Origin: JAJKIP01 sp040509055
GTDB taxonomy: Bacteria; Bacteroidota; Bacteroidia; Chitinophagales; Chitinophagaceae
Direction of reading: 5' to 3'
DNA length: 14,556 nt
Assembly (NCBI GenBank): GCA_040509055.1
Contig: JBEVLT010000219.1
Location: forward strand, 1 to 14,556
Shown here: piece by piece, positions 1-7,619 of the stretch
How the letters are laid out: the number at the start of each line of letters is the position of its first letter
How positions within the stretch are numbered: position 1 is the first letter of the stretch
The notes under the pieces: generated by a model
What the model was told of the DNA's origin: nothing
Databases searched by the model: none
What the model saw: only the letters and a program-made list of their open reading frames with translations
Position numbers and translations under genes: made by a program

Positions 1-149
1 CCAATGCCACGACCAAAAAGCAACTGGTCCTGTACGGTGATGCGAAAGCCAATGAAGCGACCAATTATAAAAAACTGGATGAAATGCGGGAACAGGTGTA
101 TCGCATCAACCAACCGGTGGCGCACGTATTCAAGCTGGAAAAATTATAG
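1..149 (+). CDS. C-terminal end of an unidentified protein (5' end outside window)
   Basis: An open frame enters from the left edge, with its first full codon at 3, and ends at TAG 147-149. It gives the last 48 residues of a protein. The tail is hydrophilic and charged, and ends in YRINQPVAHVFKLEKL. I do not recognise the family. The stop lies only 8 bases before the ATG of the sialate O-acetylesterase-like gene, so the two are very probably co-transcribed. That neighbour would fit a secreted carbohydrate-active enzyme, but this is inference from position only. The frame is supported by its direct continuity from the edge and by the tight spacing to the next gene. Confidence 0.6.
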   Translation, partial: NATTKKQLVLYGDAKANEATNYKKLDEMREQVYRINQPVAHVFKLEKL

Positions 150-157
150 CTGAGAGA

Positions 158-2125
158 ATGACAAGTGGTTTTATCATAAAGGCTAAACATTTTGTACTGC
201 TGTTGCTGTGTTTTATCGTAGCAACGGCAAAGGCAACGGTAACACTACCCCGGCTGATCAGCAACGGCATGGTGCTGCAGCGCGACCAGCCTTTGCACAT
301 ATGGGGATGGGCGAATGAAGGTGAACAGGTGACGATTGCTTTTAACGGGCAAACCTGGTCAGTCAAAACAAATGCAGATAAAAAATGGCGGATCGATCTG
401 CCGGCCCAAAAAGCCGGTGGTCCTTATACGATGGTCATTACGGGAGATAATACAATTGAAATAACCAATATCCTCGTCGGTGAAGTATGGTTATGCTCGG
501 GCCAGTCGAACATGGAGTTTATCATGGGACGGCTTACAGACAAATACCCGGATGTGATCGCGGCCGCTACGAATCCATTCATTCGTCAATTCAAAGTAGA
601 ACGCGACTGGAAGTTTAGCCCGGTGGCCGATGTGAAATCGGAGGGATGGCAGGCTGCCGATCCCAAAACGGTATTGAAGTTTACCTCGGTGGGCTATTTC
701 TTCGCCCTGGACTTTTATAAGAAATACAAAGTGCCTGTCGGCCTGATCAACTCCACGGTGGGCGGCACGCCGGCAGAAGCATGGGTAAGTGAAGCCGGGC
801 TGTCATCGTTCCCCGATCTTTTGCAACAGGCGGCAAAATATAAGGATACGGCAGCGATCGCACGAATCCAGGCCGCCGACCAGCAGCTGAAAGATAACTG
901 GTACGCACAGGTGGCGAAAGCCGACCAGGGAAACAATGAAGCGATAAAATGGTACGATACGCGGTATGATCACCACCAATGGGCTTCCATGAACATGCCA
1001 GCCAGCTGGGAAAACAATGGCCTGAAAAACCTGGATGGCGTGGTGTGGTTTGAAAAACAGATCGTGATCACGAAACAGCAAGCCGGTCAGCCCGCCACTT
1101 TATTTCTTGGTAATATCCTGGAGCAGGACAGCACCTGGATCGATGGAAAGCTGGCGGGCACTACAACAGATAAACATACGGCCCGCAAATACAAACTGCC
1201 GGCAGGTATGTTGAGCGAGGGAACGCATACGATCGTGATCCGCATCACCAACCTGCAGGGCCCCGGTGGGTTCGTCATGGACAAACGCTATTACCTGCAG
1301 ATCGGCAATGAGACCATCAGCCTGGAAGGGGCTTGGCGGTATAAAGCAGGAGCCAGCGTGGCGCCTTTCCCGGCGAATAGCCTGACGCGGTTCAATTTTC
1401 AACCGACATCCCTGTACAATACCATGATCGCCCCGCTGGTTCCCTATGCCATTAAAGGGGTGCTGTGGTACCAGGGCGAAGCCAACGCGGAGCGGGCGGT
1501 GGTATACCGCAGGTTATTCCCGGCATTGATCAACGACTGGCGGGCGCGCTGGAACCAGCAACATTTCCCGTTCCTGTTCGTACAACTTCCCAATTTTAAG
1601 CAGGCAGTAAAAGAACCGGGCGAAAGCGATTGGGCGGAACTGCGCGAAGCGCAGGCTATGACCCTTACCCTACCCGAAACCGGCATGGCCGTGACGATCG
1701 ATATCGGGGAATGGAACGATGTGCACCCGCTGAATAAAAGGGATGTGGGCAGGCGCCTGTTCCTCGCCGCCGAACATGCGGTGTATGGTAATAACGATGT
1801 CGTGTACACAGGGCCGGTGTACCGGTCGATGCAAAAAGAAGGGAATAAAATAGTCCTGTCGTTTTCCAATACCGGCAGCGGACTGGTAGCAAAAGGCGAT
1901 ACCGTATTGCAACGCTTCGCTATCGCAGGTGCGGATTACCAATTCGTATGGGCACATGCAAAAATCGAAGGACAAAAGATAATGGTCTGGAGCGATGCCA
2001 TCAGCGACCCGGTGGCGGTGCGATATGCATGGGCCGATAATCCATCCGGCAGCAACCTGTTCAATAAAGAAGGATTGCCGGCTGCGCCATTCCGTACCGA
2101 TAACCGGGAGCGGTCAAAAAAATAA
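158..2125 (+). CDS. Secreted sialate O-acetylesterase-type SGNH/GDSL carbohydrate esterase
   Basis: A 655-residue protein with an N-terminal signal peptide (hydrophobic core about residues 11-22), so it is exported to the periplasm or beyond. An N-terminal beta-rich part carries LPRLISNGMVLQRDQPL, typical of the family. The catalytic block WLCSGQSNMEF has the nucleophile at Ser117. The conserved block GVLWYQGEAN lies around residues 435-443, and the Asp-His pair is D521-V-H523 in WNDVHPLNKRDVGRR. A galactose-binding-like beta insertion sits at about residues 285-390, as in many Bacteroidota members. The family removes O-acetyl groups from sialic acids, but relatives also deacetylate plant glycans, so the substrate is not fixed. 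The ATG at 158 precedes the whole signal peptide and follows GAGAG. It lies 8 bases after the upstream stop and 10 bases before the sugar permease, which suggests an operon that deacetylates a glycan and imports the sugar. Confidence 0.92.
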   Translation: MTSGFIIKAKHFVLLLLCFIVATAKATVTLPRLISNGMVLQRDQPLHIWGWANEGEQVTIAFNGQTWSVKTNADKKWRIDLPAQKAGGPYTMVITGDNTIEITNILVGEVWLCSGQSNMEFIMGRLTDKYPDVIAAATNPFIRQFKVERDWKFSPVADVKSEGWQAADPKTVLKFTSVGYFFALDFYKKYKVPVGLINSTVGGTPAEAWVSEAGLSSFPDLLQQAAKYKDTAAIARIQAADQQLKDNWYAQVAKADQGNNEAIKWYDTRYDHHQWASMNMPASWENNGLKNLDGVVWFEKQIVITKQQAGQPATLFLGNILEQDSTWIDGKLAGTTTDKHTARKYKLPAGMLSEGTHTIVIRITNLQGPGGFVMDKRYYLQIGNETISLEGAWRYKAGASVAPFPANSLTRFNFQPTSLYNTMIAPLVPYAIKGVLWYQGEANAERAVVYRRLFPALINDWRARWNQQHFPFLFVQLPNFKQAVKEPGESDWAELREAQAMTLTLPETGMAVTIDIGEWNDVHPLNKRDVGRRLFLAAEHAVYGNNDVVYTGPVYRSMQKEGNKIVLSFSNTGSGLVAKGDTVLQRFAIAGADYQFVWAHAKIEGQKIMVWSDAISDPVAVRYAWADNPSGSNLFNKEGLPAAPFRTDNRERSKK

Positions 2126-2135
2126 TTTTAGCAAC

Positions 2136-3632
2136 ATGCCTGCAGGAGTTACACAAACCGATCATCGTTTCACCACGCCGTACAAAACCACTGCGGTGCA
2201 TTTTACTACGCTGGTGCTGGTGTTTTTCTTCTGGGGCTTTGTGGCGGCCAGCAACGATATCCTGATCCCGGTGTTCAAAGAAAAGCTGCACCTGGAGCAG
2301 TGGCAATCGCAGATGGTCTCATTAGCTTATTATGTGGCATACACCGTAGGAGCGATCGTTTATTATTTTATTTCCAAATGGTTGAAGCAGGATATCATCA
2401 GCCGGCTGGGGTATAAGAACAGTATTGCCTGGGGGCTGATCATCTCTGCATTGGGTACCTTACTTTTTTATCCCGCTGCAGAAAGCGAATCGTTCCTGCT
2501 CATGATATCGGGCCTGTTTATTGTCGGCCTGGGCTTTTCGCTGCAGCAAATGGCGGCCAACCCGCTGGCGATCGTGTTGGGCGATCCGAAGGGCGGCGCC
2601 AAACGATTGTCATTGGCCGGCGGTATCAACAATTTCGGCACGACCATCGGCCCGCTGATCGTAAGCTTTGCCATATTCGGCACACTGAATACTGAAGGTA
2701 CAACCGTCGCCAGCATCAACGCTGTGAAAACACCTTACCTGTTATTAGGCCTTGCTTTCGTGGTGGTGGCGGTTATTTTTAGATTTTCTTCGCTGCCCGG
2801 ACGGGTGACAGCGCCTGCTGATACCAGCCTGGTTCCCCCGGAAGACGCTACACTTGCGATCAATATAAAATCAAAAAGATCGGCCTTTCATTACACGCAG
2901 CTGTCACTCGGCATGATCGCCATTTTCGTATACGTGGGCGTGGAAGTATCCACGGCCAGCAATCTCCCCGAGCTGATCAAACATACGATGAACCTCGAAA
3001 CGGGTAAGATCGCGCCCTATATTTCGCTGTACTGGGCCAGCCTCATGATCGGGCGGTGGACGGCTTCTGTCAGCATCTTTAACGTTAGGCCTGCTATGCG
3101 GCGGTTATTGAATGTACTGGTGCCGTATATCGCCTTCGTGGTATTCCTGCTGGTCAACAGGATCGCCAACCACGATATCACGCCGTTTTACATCTATGCG
3201 CCGGTGATACTGGTGATGATCGCCGGTGATTTTTTAAGCAAGGGTAATCCCGCGCGGCAATTGCTGATCTTCTCGGGTTTAGCCATCGTGGCGCTGCTGG
3301 TGGGCATTATCGCCGGCGGTATGACCAGCGTATTTGCTTTTATCAGCGTCGGGCTGTTCTGCTCCACGCTCTGGCCCTGCATCTTCACCCTGGCCATCGC
3401 CGGGTTGGGCAAGCATACCAATGAAGGTTCCAGTTTATTGATCATGATGTGCATGGGCGGCGGCATCCTGAGCCTCCTGCAGGGCTGGCTGGCCAAGGAT
3501 AGCTTATTGGGTATTCACTATTCCTATTTCGTCGGTGTGGCCGGCTTTTTATACCTGGTGTTTTACGCCATCAAAGCAAGGTCGGTGTTGAGATCACAGG
3601 GCATCGATTACGATGTGGCGGCAAATCCGTAA
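2136..3632 (+). CDS. MFS sugar permease, FHS (fucose/glucose/galactose) type
   Basis: A 498-residue integral inner-membrane protein with about 12 hydrophobic segments. The first carries FFFWGFVAASNDILIPVFK, the signature region of fucose-galactose-glucose:proton symporters such as FucP and GluP. Later segments are rich in Gly, Ala and Ile, with the characteristic helix-breaking PLIVSF and GGGILSLLQGWL regions. The expected role is proton-driven uptake of a monosaccharide. Which sugar cannot be told. I chose ATG 2136 because it lies 10 bases after the esterase stop and gives a normal cytoplasmic N-terminus. The longer in-frame opening from 1995 runs inside the esterase gene and would add 47 residues unlike any transporter. 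The gene ends 31 bases before the kinase/phosphatase gene, so read-through from one promoter is likely. Confidence 0.9.
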   Translation: MPAGVTQTDHRFTTPYKTTAVHFTTLVLVFFFWGFVAASNDILIPVFKEKLHLEQWQSQMVSLAYYVAYTVGAIVYYFISKWLKQDIISRLGYKNSIAWGLIISALGTLLFYPAAESESFLLMISGLFIVGLGFSLQQMAANPLAIVLGDPKGGAKRLSLAGGINNFGTTIGPLIVSFAIFGTLNTEGTTVASINAVKTPYLLLGLAFVVVAVIFRFSSLPGRVTAPADTSLVPPEDATLAINIKSKRSAFHYTQLSLGMIAIFVYVGVEVSTASNLPELIKHTMNLETGKIAPYISLYWASLMIGRWTASVSIFNVRPAMRRLLNVLVPYIAFVVFLLVNRIANHDITPFYIYAPVILVMIAGDFLSKGNPARQLLIFSGLAIVALLVGIIAGGMTSVFAFISVGLFCSTLWPCIFTLAIAGLGKHTNEGSSLLIMMCMGGGILSLLQGWLAKDSLLGIHYSYFVGVAGFLYLVFYAIKARSVLRSQGIDYDVAANP

Positions 3633-3663
3633 CGCTTACTAAAATTCAAACGAACAAGAAAAT

Positions 3664-5592
3664 ATGAACGAGCAAAAGCTAAAGCAGATATTACAGGATA
3701 TCCGGAAATTAAAGATAGCCGTGATCGGTGATTTTTGCCTGGACGTGTACTGGTTTATCGACGCCTCTCACCATGAGCTTTCCGTGGAAACCGGCAAAGC
3801 CATACAACCCGTGTACCGGCAGAAATATAGTTTGGGCGGCGCCGGCAACCTGGTCAACAACCTGGTAGCGCTGGGCGTGCAGCAGGTGGAAGTGATGGGG
3901 GTGGTGGGCAACGACCCGTTTGGTGCGGAAATGCTGCAATTGTTTCAAAAGAACAAGGTGAACACCGATGCCATGTTCGTGCAGGGGCACAACTGGAATA
4001 CGAATGTGTACATCAAACCGCATCTTGATGTGGAGGAACAAAGCCGTATCGACTTCGGCCGCGATAACCTCATCGACCCGGAGATCGTCACGCAGGTGAT
4101 CGATAAGCTGTACCAGCGGCTGCCGGAGCTGGATGTCGTGATCATCAACCAGCAGGTAGCGCCGGGGTTTCATTCGCAGGGGATGCGGAAGCTGATCAGC
4201 GAGTGTATTCAAAAACATCCCGATAAATTATTCATTGCTGATTCACGCGATTTCAGCGGCGAATTCCAGGGCGCTTTGCTGAAGCTGAATGACCGGGAAG
4301 CGGCACGTCTCTGCGGCGTCAACCGTATGGCGGACGAGTACCTTCCCTATGAAGAAGTCCGTTCTTATTGTACAAAAATATTTAACCGCTGGCACCAGCC
4401 AGTATTTGTGACCCGGCGCGAACGCGGTTTGTTCGTACAGGACCGTTCCGGTTTTTACCAGATACCCGGGCTGCATACGATGGGTGAGGTAGATACCGTG
4501 GGTGCAGGCGATAGCATGATCGCGGGTATCGCTACGGTACTGGCCTGCGGGCATGAACCGAAGGACGCCGGCACCTTTGGCAATTTCGTGGCGGGCATCA
4601 CCGTGCAGAAATTATTTCAAACCGGTACGGCCTCGCCCGAAGAGATCCTGCAGATCGGGGCCGACCCGGATTATGTATATGAACCGGAGCTGGCGGAAGA
4701 CAGCCGGCGGGCGATGTATTACCACCAGTCGGAAATAGAGATCATCAATACCTGGCCTTCGGAGCTTTCCTTCACCCATGCCATCTTCGATCATGACGGC
4801 ACGGTATCTACCCTGCGCGAAGGATGGGAGCAGGTGATGCAGCCGATGATGATGGAAGCCATCTTTGGCGATAGTTATGAAAAGGCAGATTTGCCTGTGA
4901 TCGAAAAAGTGGAGCGGCGCGTAGCCGCCTATATCGATAAGACCACGGGTATCCAGACCATCGCGCAAATGACCGGGCTGGTCGGGCTTATCCGTGAATT
5001 CGGTTTTGTACCGGCGGAGCAGATCAAGTCGGCCAAGGAATACAAGGCCATCTACAACGAAGCGATACTCCGGCTGGTGAACAAACGGCTGAAGAAATTC
5101 CATGACAAAGAACTCAGTATACAGGATTTTACCATCAAGCATGCGATACCGTTTTTGGAAACCCTTTACCGCGCAGGCATCCCCTTGTACCTCGCCAGCG
5201 GTACCGACGAGCAGGACGTAATCAATGAAGCGACGGAGCTGGGCTATGCACATTTGTTTGAAGACCGCATCTACGGATCGGTAGGCGATATAAAGAAAGA
5301 CGCCAAGAAAATGGTGCTGGACCGGATACTGAACGATATCGGTGAACAAAATTTTACCCGCGTGGTCACCTTCGGCGACGGGCCGGTGGAGATCCGCGAA
5401 ACAAGAAAACGCGGCGGGCTGACCGTAGGCATTGCCAGCGACGAGATCCGGCGCTATGGTATCGATATGAAAAAGAGAACGAGGCTCGTGAAAGCCGGGG
5501 CCGATGTGATCATACCCGACTTCAGCCAGCTAAGCTTATTGCTCGACCTGATGCAGGTAAAACAAACCCGACATGCCGTATCCGCAGTTTGA
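3664..5592 (+). CDS. Fusion of PfkB/RfaE1-like sugar kinase and HAD-family phosphatase
   Basis: A 642-residue cytoplasmic protein made of two enzymes. Residues about 15-335 are a PfkB carbohydrate kinase. It has an RfaE1 (HldE kinase)-like start, KIAVIGDFCLDVYW, with GGAGN at 58-62, and the anion-hole/catalytic motif DTVGAGDS at 277-284 with base Asp283. Residues about 365-635 are a HAD hydrolase: motif I DHDGT with nucleophile Asp376 and acid/base Asp378, a helical C1 cap at about 385-490, motif II Ser512 in LASGT, a lysine cluster near 544-550, and motif IV GDGPVE at 571-576. All catalytic residues are visible, so both halves may be active. The DxDGT form suggests phosphatase rather than mutase. 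In the heptose pathway a kinase acts at C1 and a HAD phosphatase (GmhB) removes the C7 phosphate, so this protein could combine the two steps. The substrate is inferred, not shown. The 3' end overlaps the next gene by 20 bases. Confidence 0.9.
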   Translation: MNEQKLKQILQDIRKLKIAVIGDFCLDVYWFIDASHHELSVETGKAIQPVYRQKYSLGGAGNLVNNLVALGVQQVEVMGVVGNDPFGAEMLQLFQKNKVNTDAMFVQGHNWNTNVYIKPHLDVEEQSRIDFGRDNLIDPEIVTQVIDKLYQRLPELDVVIINQQVAPGFHSQGMRKLISECIQKHPDKLFIADSRDFSGEFQGALLKLNDREAARLCGVNRMADEYLPYEEVRSYCTKIFNRWHQPVFVTRRERGLFVQDRSGFYQIPGLHTMGEVDTVGAGDSMIAGIATVLACGHEPKDAGTFGNFVAGITVQKLFQTGTASPEEILQIGADPDYVYEPELAEDSRRAMYYHQSEIEIINTWPSELSFTHAIFDHDGTVSTLREGWEQVMQPMMMEAIFGDSYEKADLPVIEKVERRVAAYIDKTTGIQTIAQMTGLVGLIREFGFVPAEQIKSAKEYKAIYNEAILRLVNKRLKKFHDKELSIQDFTIKHAIPFLETLYRAGIPLYLASGTDEQDVINEATELGYAHLFEDRIYGSVGDIKKDAKKMVLDRILNDIGEQNFTRVVTFGDGPVEIRETRKRGGLTVGIASDEIRRYGIDMKKRTRLVKAGADVIIPDFSQLSLLLDLMQVKQTRHAVSAV

Positions 5593-6676
5593 CCGCAACA
5601 AGATCCGGTTCCGGGCGCTGAAGGAGCGGAAGAACTATGTGGATATCCAAAAGGCGCAGATCAAAATCACGGATCAGCCACAGGGGTTGTCGGCACATGC
5701 GTTGACCATTCTTGAGGAAACGGCAACGCGGATCAAAACATCGAGGGAGAACGGCAAATCCGTGATGCTCACCTTCGGCGCCCACTCCATCAAGAACGGG
5801 CTGGCCCCGGTACTGATCGAGTTCATCGATAAGGGTTGGCTCACGCACCTGGCTACCAACGGGGCCGGCATTATCCACGACTGGGAATTTTCCTTCCAGG
5901 GCGCTTCCAGCGAAGATGTGCGGGGCAATGCGGCGCGGGGCGAGTTCGGCACCTGGGAAGAGACGGGGTATTATATCAACCTTGCCCTGGTGATGGGCGC
6001 TTATCATGGGTTGGGATATGGCGAGTCGATCGGTTCATTTATCGAACACGAAAAACTGATGATCCCTTCGGAAGAAGAACTATTGACGAAAATACTGGAA
6101 CAATACAAGGAACATCCAAGGCAAGCGGCATTAGCCGCCGAGCTGCTGGCCGTGATCAGGGAATTCAATATCCCGGCGGGCGCTATGCATGTGCCGCACC
6201 CGTACAAGCAATTCAGTGTGCAGGCGGCGGCCTACCGCAAAGGCATCCCATTTACCAGTCACCCGATGTTTGGCCATGACATTATCTATACGCACCCGAT
6301 GAACTCCGGTGTTGCCATCGGCCGCACAGCGGAGCATGATTTTTTATCCTTTGCCGATAGCGTCAGTAATATCGATGGCGGCGTTTATTTATCCATCGGT
6401 TCGGCCGTCATGTCGCCCATGATCTTTGAAAAATCCTATTCCATGTCGCAGAACCTGGCGTTGCAGCAGGGCGAATCGATCTCGCGGCATTATATCAACG
6501 TGGTAGACCTGAGCGAAAACAGCTGGGACTGGTCGGCCGGCGAGCCGCCCAAAGACAACCCCGCGTATTATATGCGCTATTGCAAAACGTTCAGCCGCAT
6601 GGGCGGCACCATGCATTACATCACGGCAGACAACCGGGATTTTTTATTGGGGCTGCTGCATTTACTTGAAAACTAA
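5573..6676 (+). CDS. Divergent deoxyhypusine synthase-like protein of unknown substrate
   Basis: A 367-residue soluble protein with no signal peptide or membrane segment. Glycine-rich blocks recall the Rossmann-like NAD-dependent fold of deoxyhypusine synthase homologues: VMLTFGAHSIKNG at 64-76, LATNGAGIIHDWE from 93, AAYRKGIPFTSHP followed by GHDIIYTHP at about 217-242, and GGVYLSIGSAVMSP from 269, with Lys287 in FEKS soon after. The classical enzyme uses spermidine and NAD to modify eIF5A in archaea and eukaryotes. Bacterial relatives are mostly uncharacterised, and this sequence does not look like the usual bacterial type, so eIF5A modification should not be assumed. The assignment is by memory of conserved blocks. 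The ATG at 5573 overlaps the kinase/phosphatase gene by 20 bases, implying translational coupling and a shared pathway. The gene ends 22 bases before the membrane-protein ATG. Confidence 0.72.
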   Translation: MPYPQFDRNKIRFRALKERKNYVDIQKAQIKITDQPQGLSAHALTILEETATRIKTSRENGKSVMLTFGAHSIKNGLAPVLIEFIDKGWLTHLATNGAGIIHDWEFSFQGASSEDVRGNAARGEFGTWEETGYYINLALVMGAYHGLGYGESIGSFIEHEKLMIPSEEELLTKILEQYKEHPRQAALAAELLAVIREFNIPAGAMHVPHPYKQFSVQAAAYRKGIPFTSHPMFGHDIIYTHPMNSGVAIGRTAEHDFLSFADSVSNIDGGVYLSIGSAVMSPMIFEKSYSMSQNLALQQGESISRHYINVVDLSENSWDWSAGEPPKDNPAYYMRYCKTFSRMGGTMHYITADNRDFLLGLLHLLEN

Positions 6677-6698
6677 AAATGAACAAAATCTTTTGTCT

Positions 6699-7229
6699 AT
6701 GACGATCAGTATTCCATATCAACCGCGCCGGTTTACCTTTGTGCAACCTGCTGCGTATGGCTGGGCTATAGTCTTTATCGCCGGCAACCTGTTGCTGCCG
6801 CAGCTCTGTCATCTTGTTCCTTCAGGAGGAAGAGTCTTACTGCCCATTTACTTTTTTACATTGATCGGGGCGTATTGGTCGGGCATTACCGTAGGCCTGC
6901 TCACGGCCTTGCTGTCGCCGCTGGTCAATAACTGGATCTTCCAGATGCCGCCTGCGCAGGCATTGCCCGTGATCATGATCAAATCGGTATTGCTGGCCAT
7001 CAGCGCTGCATTTGTCGCCACCCGGTTCCGCCGTTTATCGCTGCTGCACCTGTTGCTGGTGATCGTCATCTACCAGCTCATCGGTTCATCCATCGAATGG
7101 ATGCTGACCGGCAGCCTGCAGGCTGCATTGCAGGACCTCGTATTGGGCTGGCCCGGTATGTTGCTGCAATTGATTGGAGGATACCTTTTATTAAGAACCC
7201 TGGAACGAAATGAACACAAAGACCATTGA
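6699..7229 (+). CDS. Small integral membrane protein resembling an ECF transporter S component
   Basis: A 176-residue, very hydrophobic protein with about five or six membrane segments. The central part (LLPIYFFTLIGAYWSG, then GLLTALLSPLVNNWIF, then MPP and IMIKSVLLA) resembles substrate-binding components of energy-coupling factor vitamin transporters, where an R/LPxxF, GLLSPLL and MPP layout is usual. It would bind a small molecule such as a vitamin or nucleobase in the inner membrane. No ATPase (EcfA) or EcfT gene is visible nearby, so it would share a module encoded elsewhere or act alone. I chose ATG 6699. A TTG at 6666 could extend it but would begin inside the upstream gene. A seven-codon ATG frame at 6679-6702 (MNKIFCL) ends in a TGA that overlaps this ATG, so it might couple translation. 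The 3' end overlaps the phosphoribosyltransferase gene by 20 bases. Confidence 0.72.
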   Translation: MTISIPYQPRRFTFVQPAAYGWAIVFIAGNLLLPQLCHLVPSGGRVLLPIYFFTLIGAYWSGITVGLLTALLSPLVNNWIFQMPPAQALPVIMIKSVLLAISAAFVATRFRRLSLLHLLLVIVIYQLIGSSIEWMLTGSLQAALQDLVLGWPGMLLQLIGGYLLLRTLERNEHKDH

Positions 7230-7608
7230 AGACATAAAGCAGCGCGTGAGGGATATCACCTTCGCGGAAACGTTTGACCTTATCGTAGCCATTGCCAACG
7301 GCGGGATTATCCCGGCGGCCCTTCTGAACCAAAAATTGCAGGCGCCGGTGGAGCTGCTGAAGGTCAGCTTTCGTGATCCCGGGCAAAAGCCTTTGTATGA
7401 TACACCCAGGTTGCTGCAGCCATTGTCATTTGATATCGCCGGTAAAAAAATATTGCTGGTGGAGGACCGGGTCAAGACCGGTGCTACGCTGCAATTAGCC
7501 GTACAGCTACTGGCAGGAGCCGTATTGGTAAAAACGTTTGCCGTAAACGGGAAGGCTGACTATGCCCTGTACGACGAACCTTGTTTCCGGTTTCCCTGGC
7601 TGCTTTGA
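7210..7608 (+). CDS. Compact type I phosphoribosyltransferase-family protein
   Basis: A 132-residue cytoplasmic protein. The PRPP-binding motif ILLVEDRVKTGATL is at about 81-94, with the adjacent acidic pair Glu85-Asp86 and the TGAT turn that binds the 5-phosphate. The upstream loop region LIVAIANGGIIPAALL, at about 24-39, matches the GG(I/L)xPA element of purine-type phosphoribosyltransferases. The family normally joins a nucleobase to PRPP or acts as a regulator. The specificity hood is small here, so the base or other acceptor is unknown. It is short compared with Gpt or Hpt enzymes (about 150-180 residues). The ATG at 7210 lies 20 bases inside the preceding membrane-protein gene, and the stop is 11 bases before the SIS isomerase gene. 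The block is therefore almost certainly one transcript with coupled translation. Confidence 0.85.
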   Translation: MNTKTIEDIKQRVRDITFAETFDLIVAIANGGIIPAALLNQKLQAPVELLKVSFRDPGQKPLYDTPRLLQPLSFDIAGKKILLVEDRVKTGATLQLAVQLLAGAVLVKTFAVNGKADYALYDEPCFRFPWLL

Positions 7609-7619
7609 AATGAATAAAA

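Noticed and set aside
1995..2135. N-terminal extension of the sugar permease by 47 codons
   Set aside because: It lies wholly within the esterase gene in another frame, its residues do not resemble a transporter, and ATG 2136 gives a normal FHS start.
4612..5349. 245-codon minus-strand open frame opposite the HAD domain
   Set aside because: It is antisense to a gene with intact catalytic motifs in a GC-rich region. The translation is His/Arg-rich and shows no family motif.
6666..6698. TTG start extending the S-component-like protein
   Set aside because: It would start inside the preceding gene with hydrophilic residues. ATG 6699 is better placed before the hydrophobic part.
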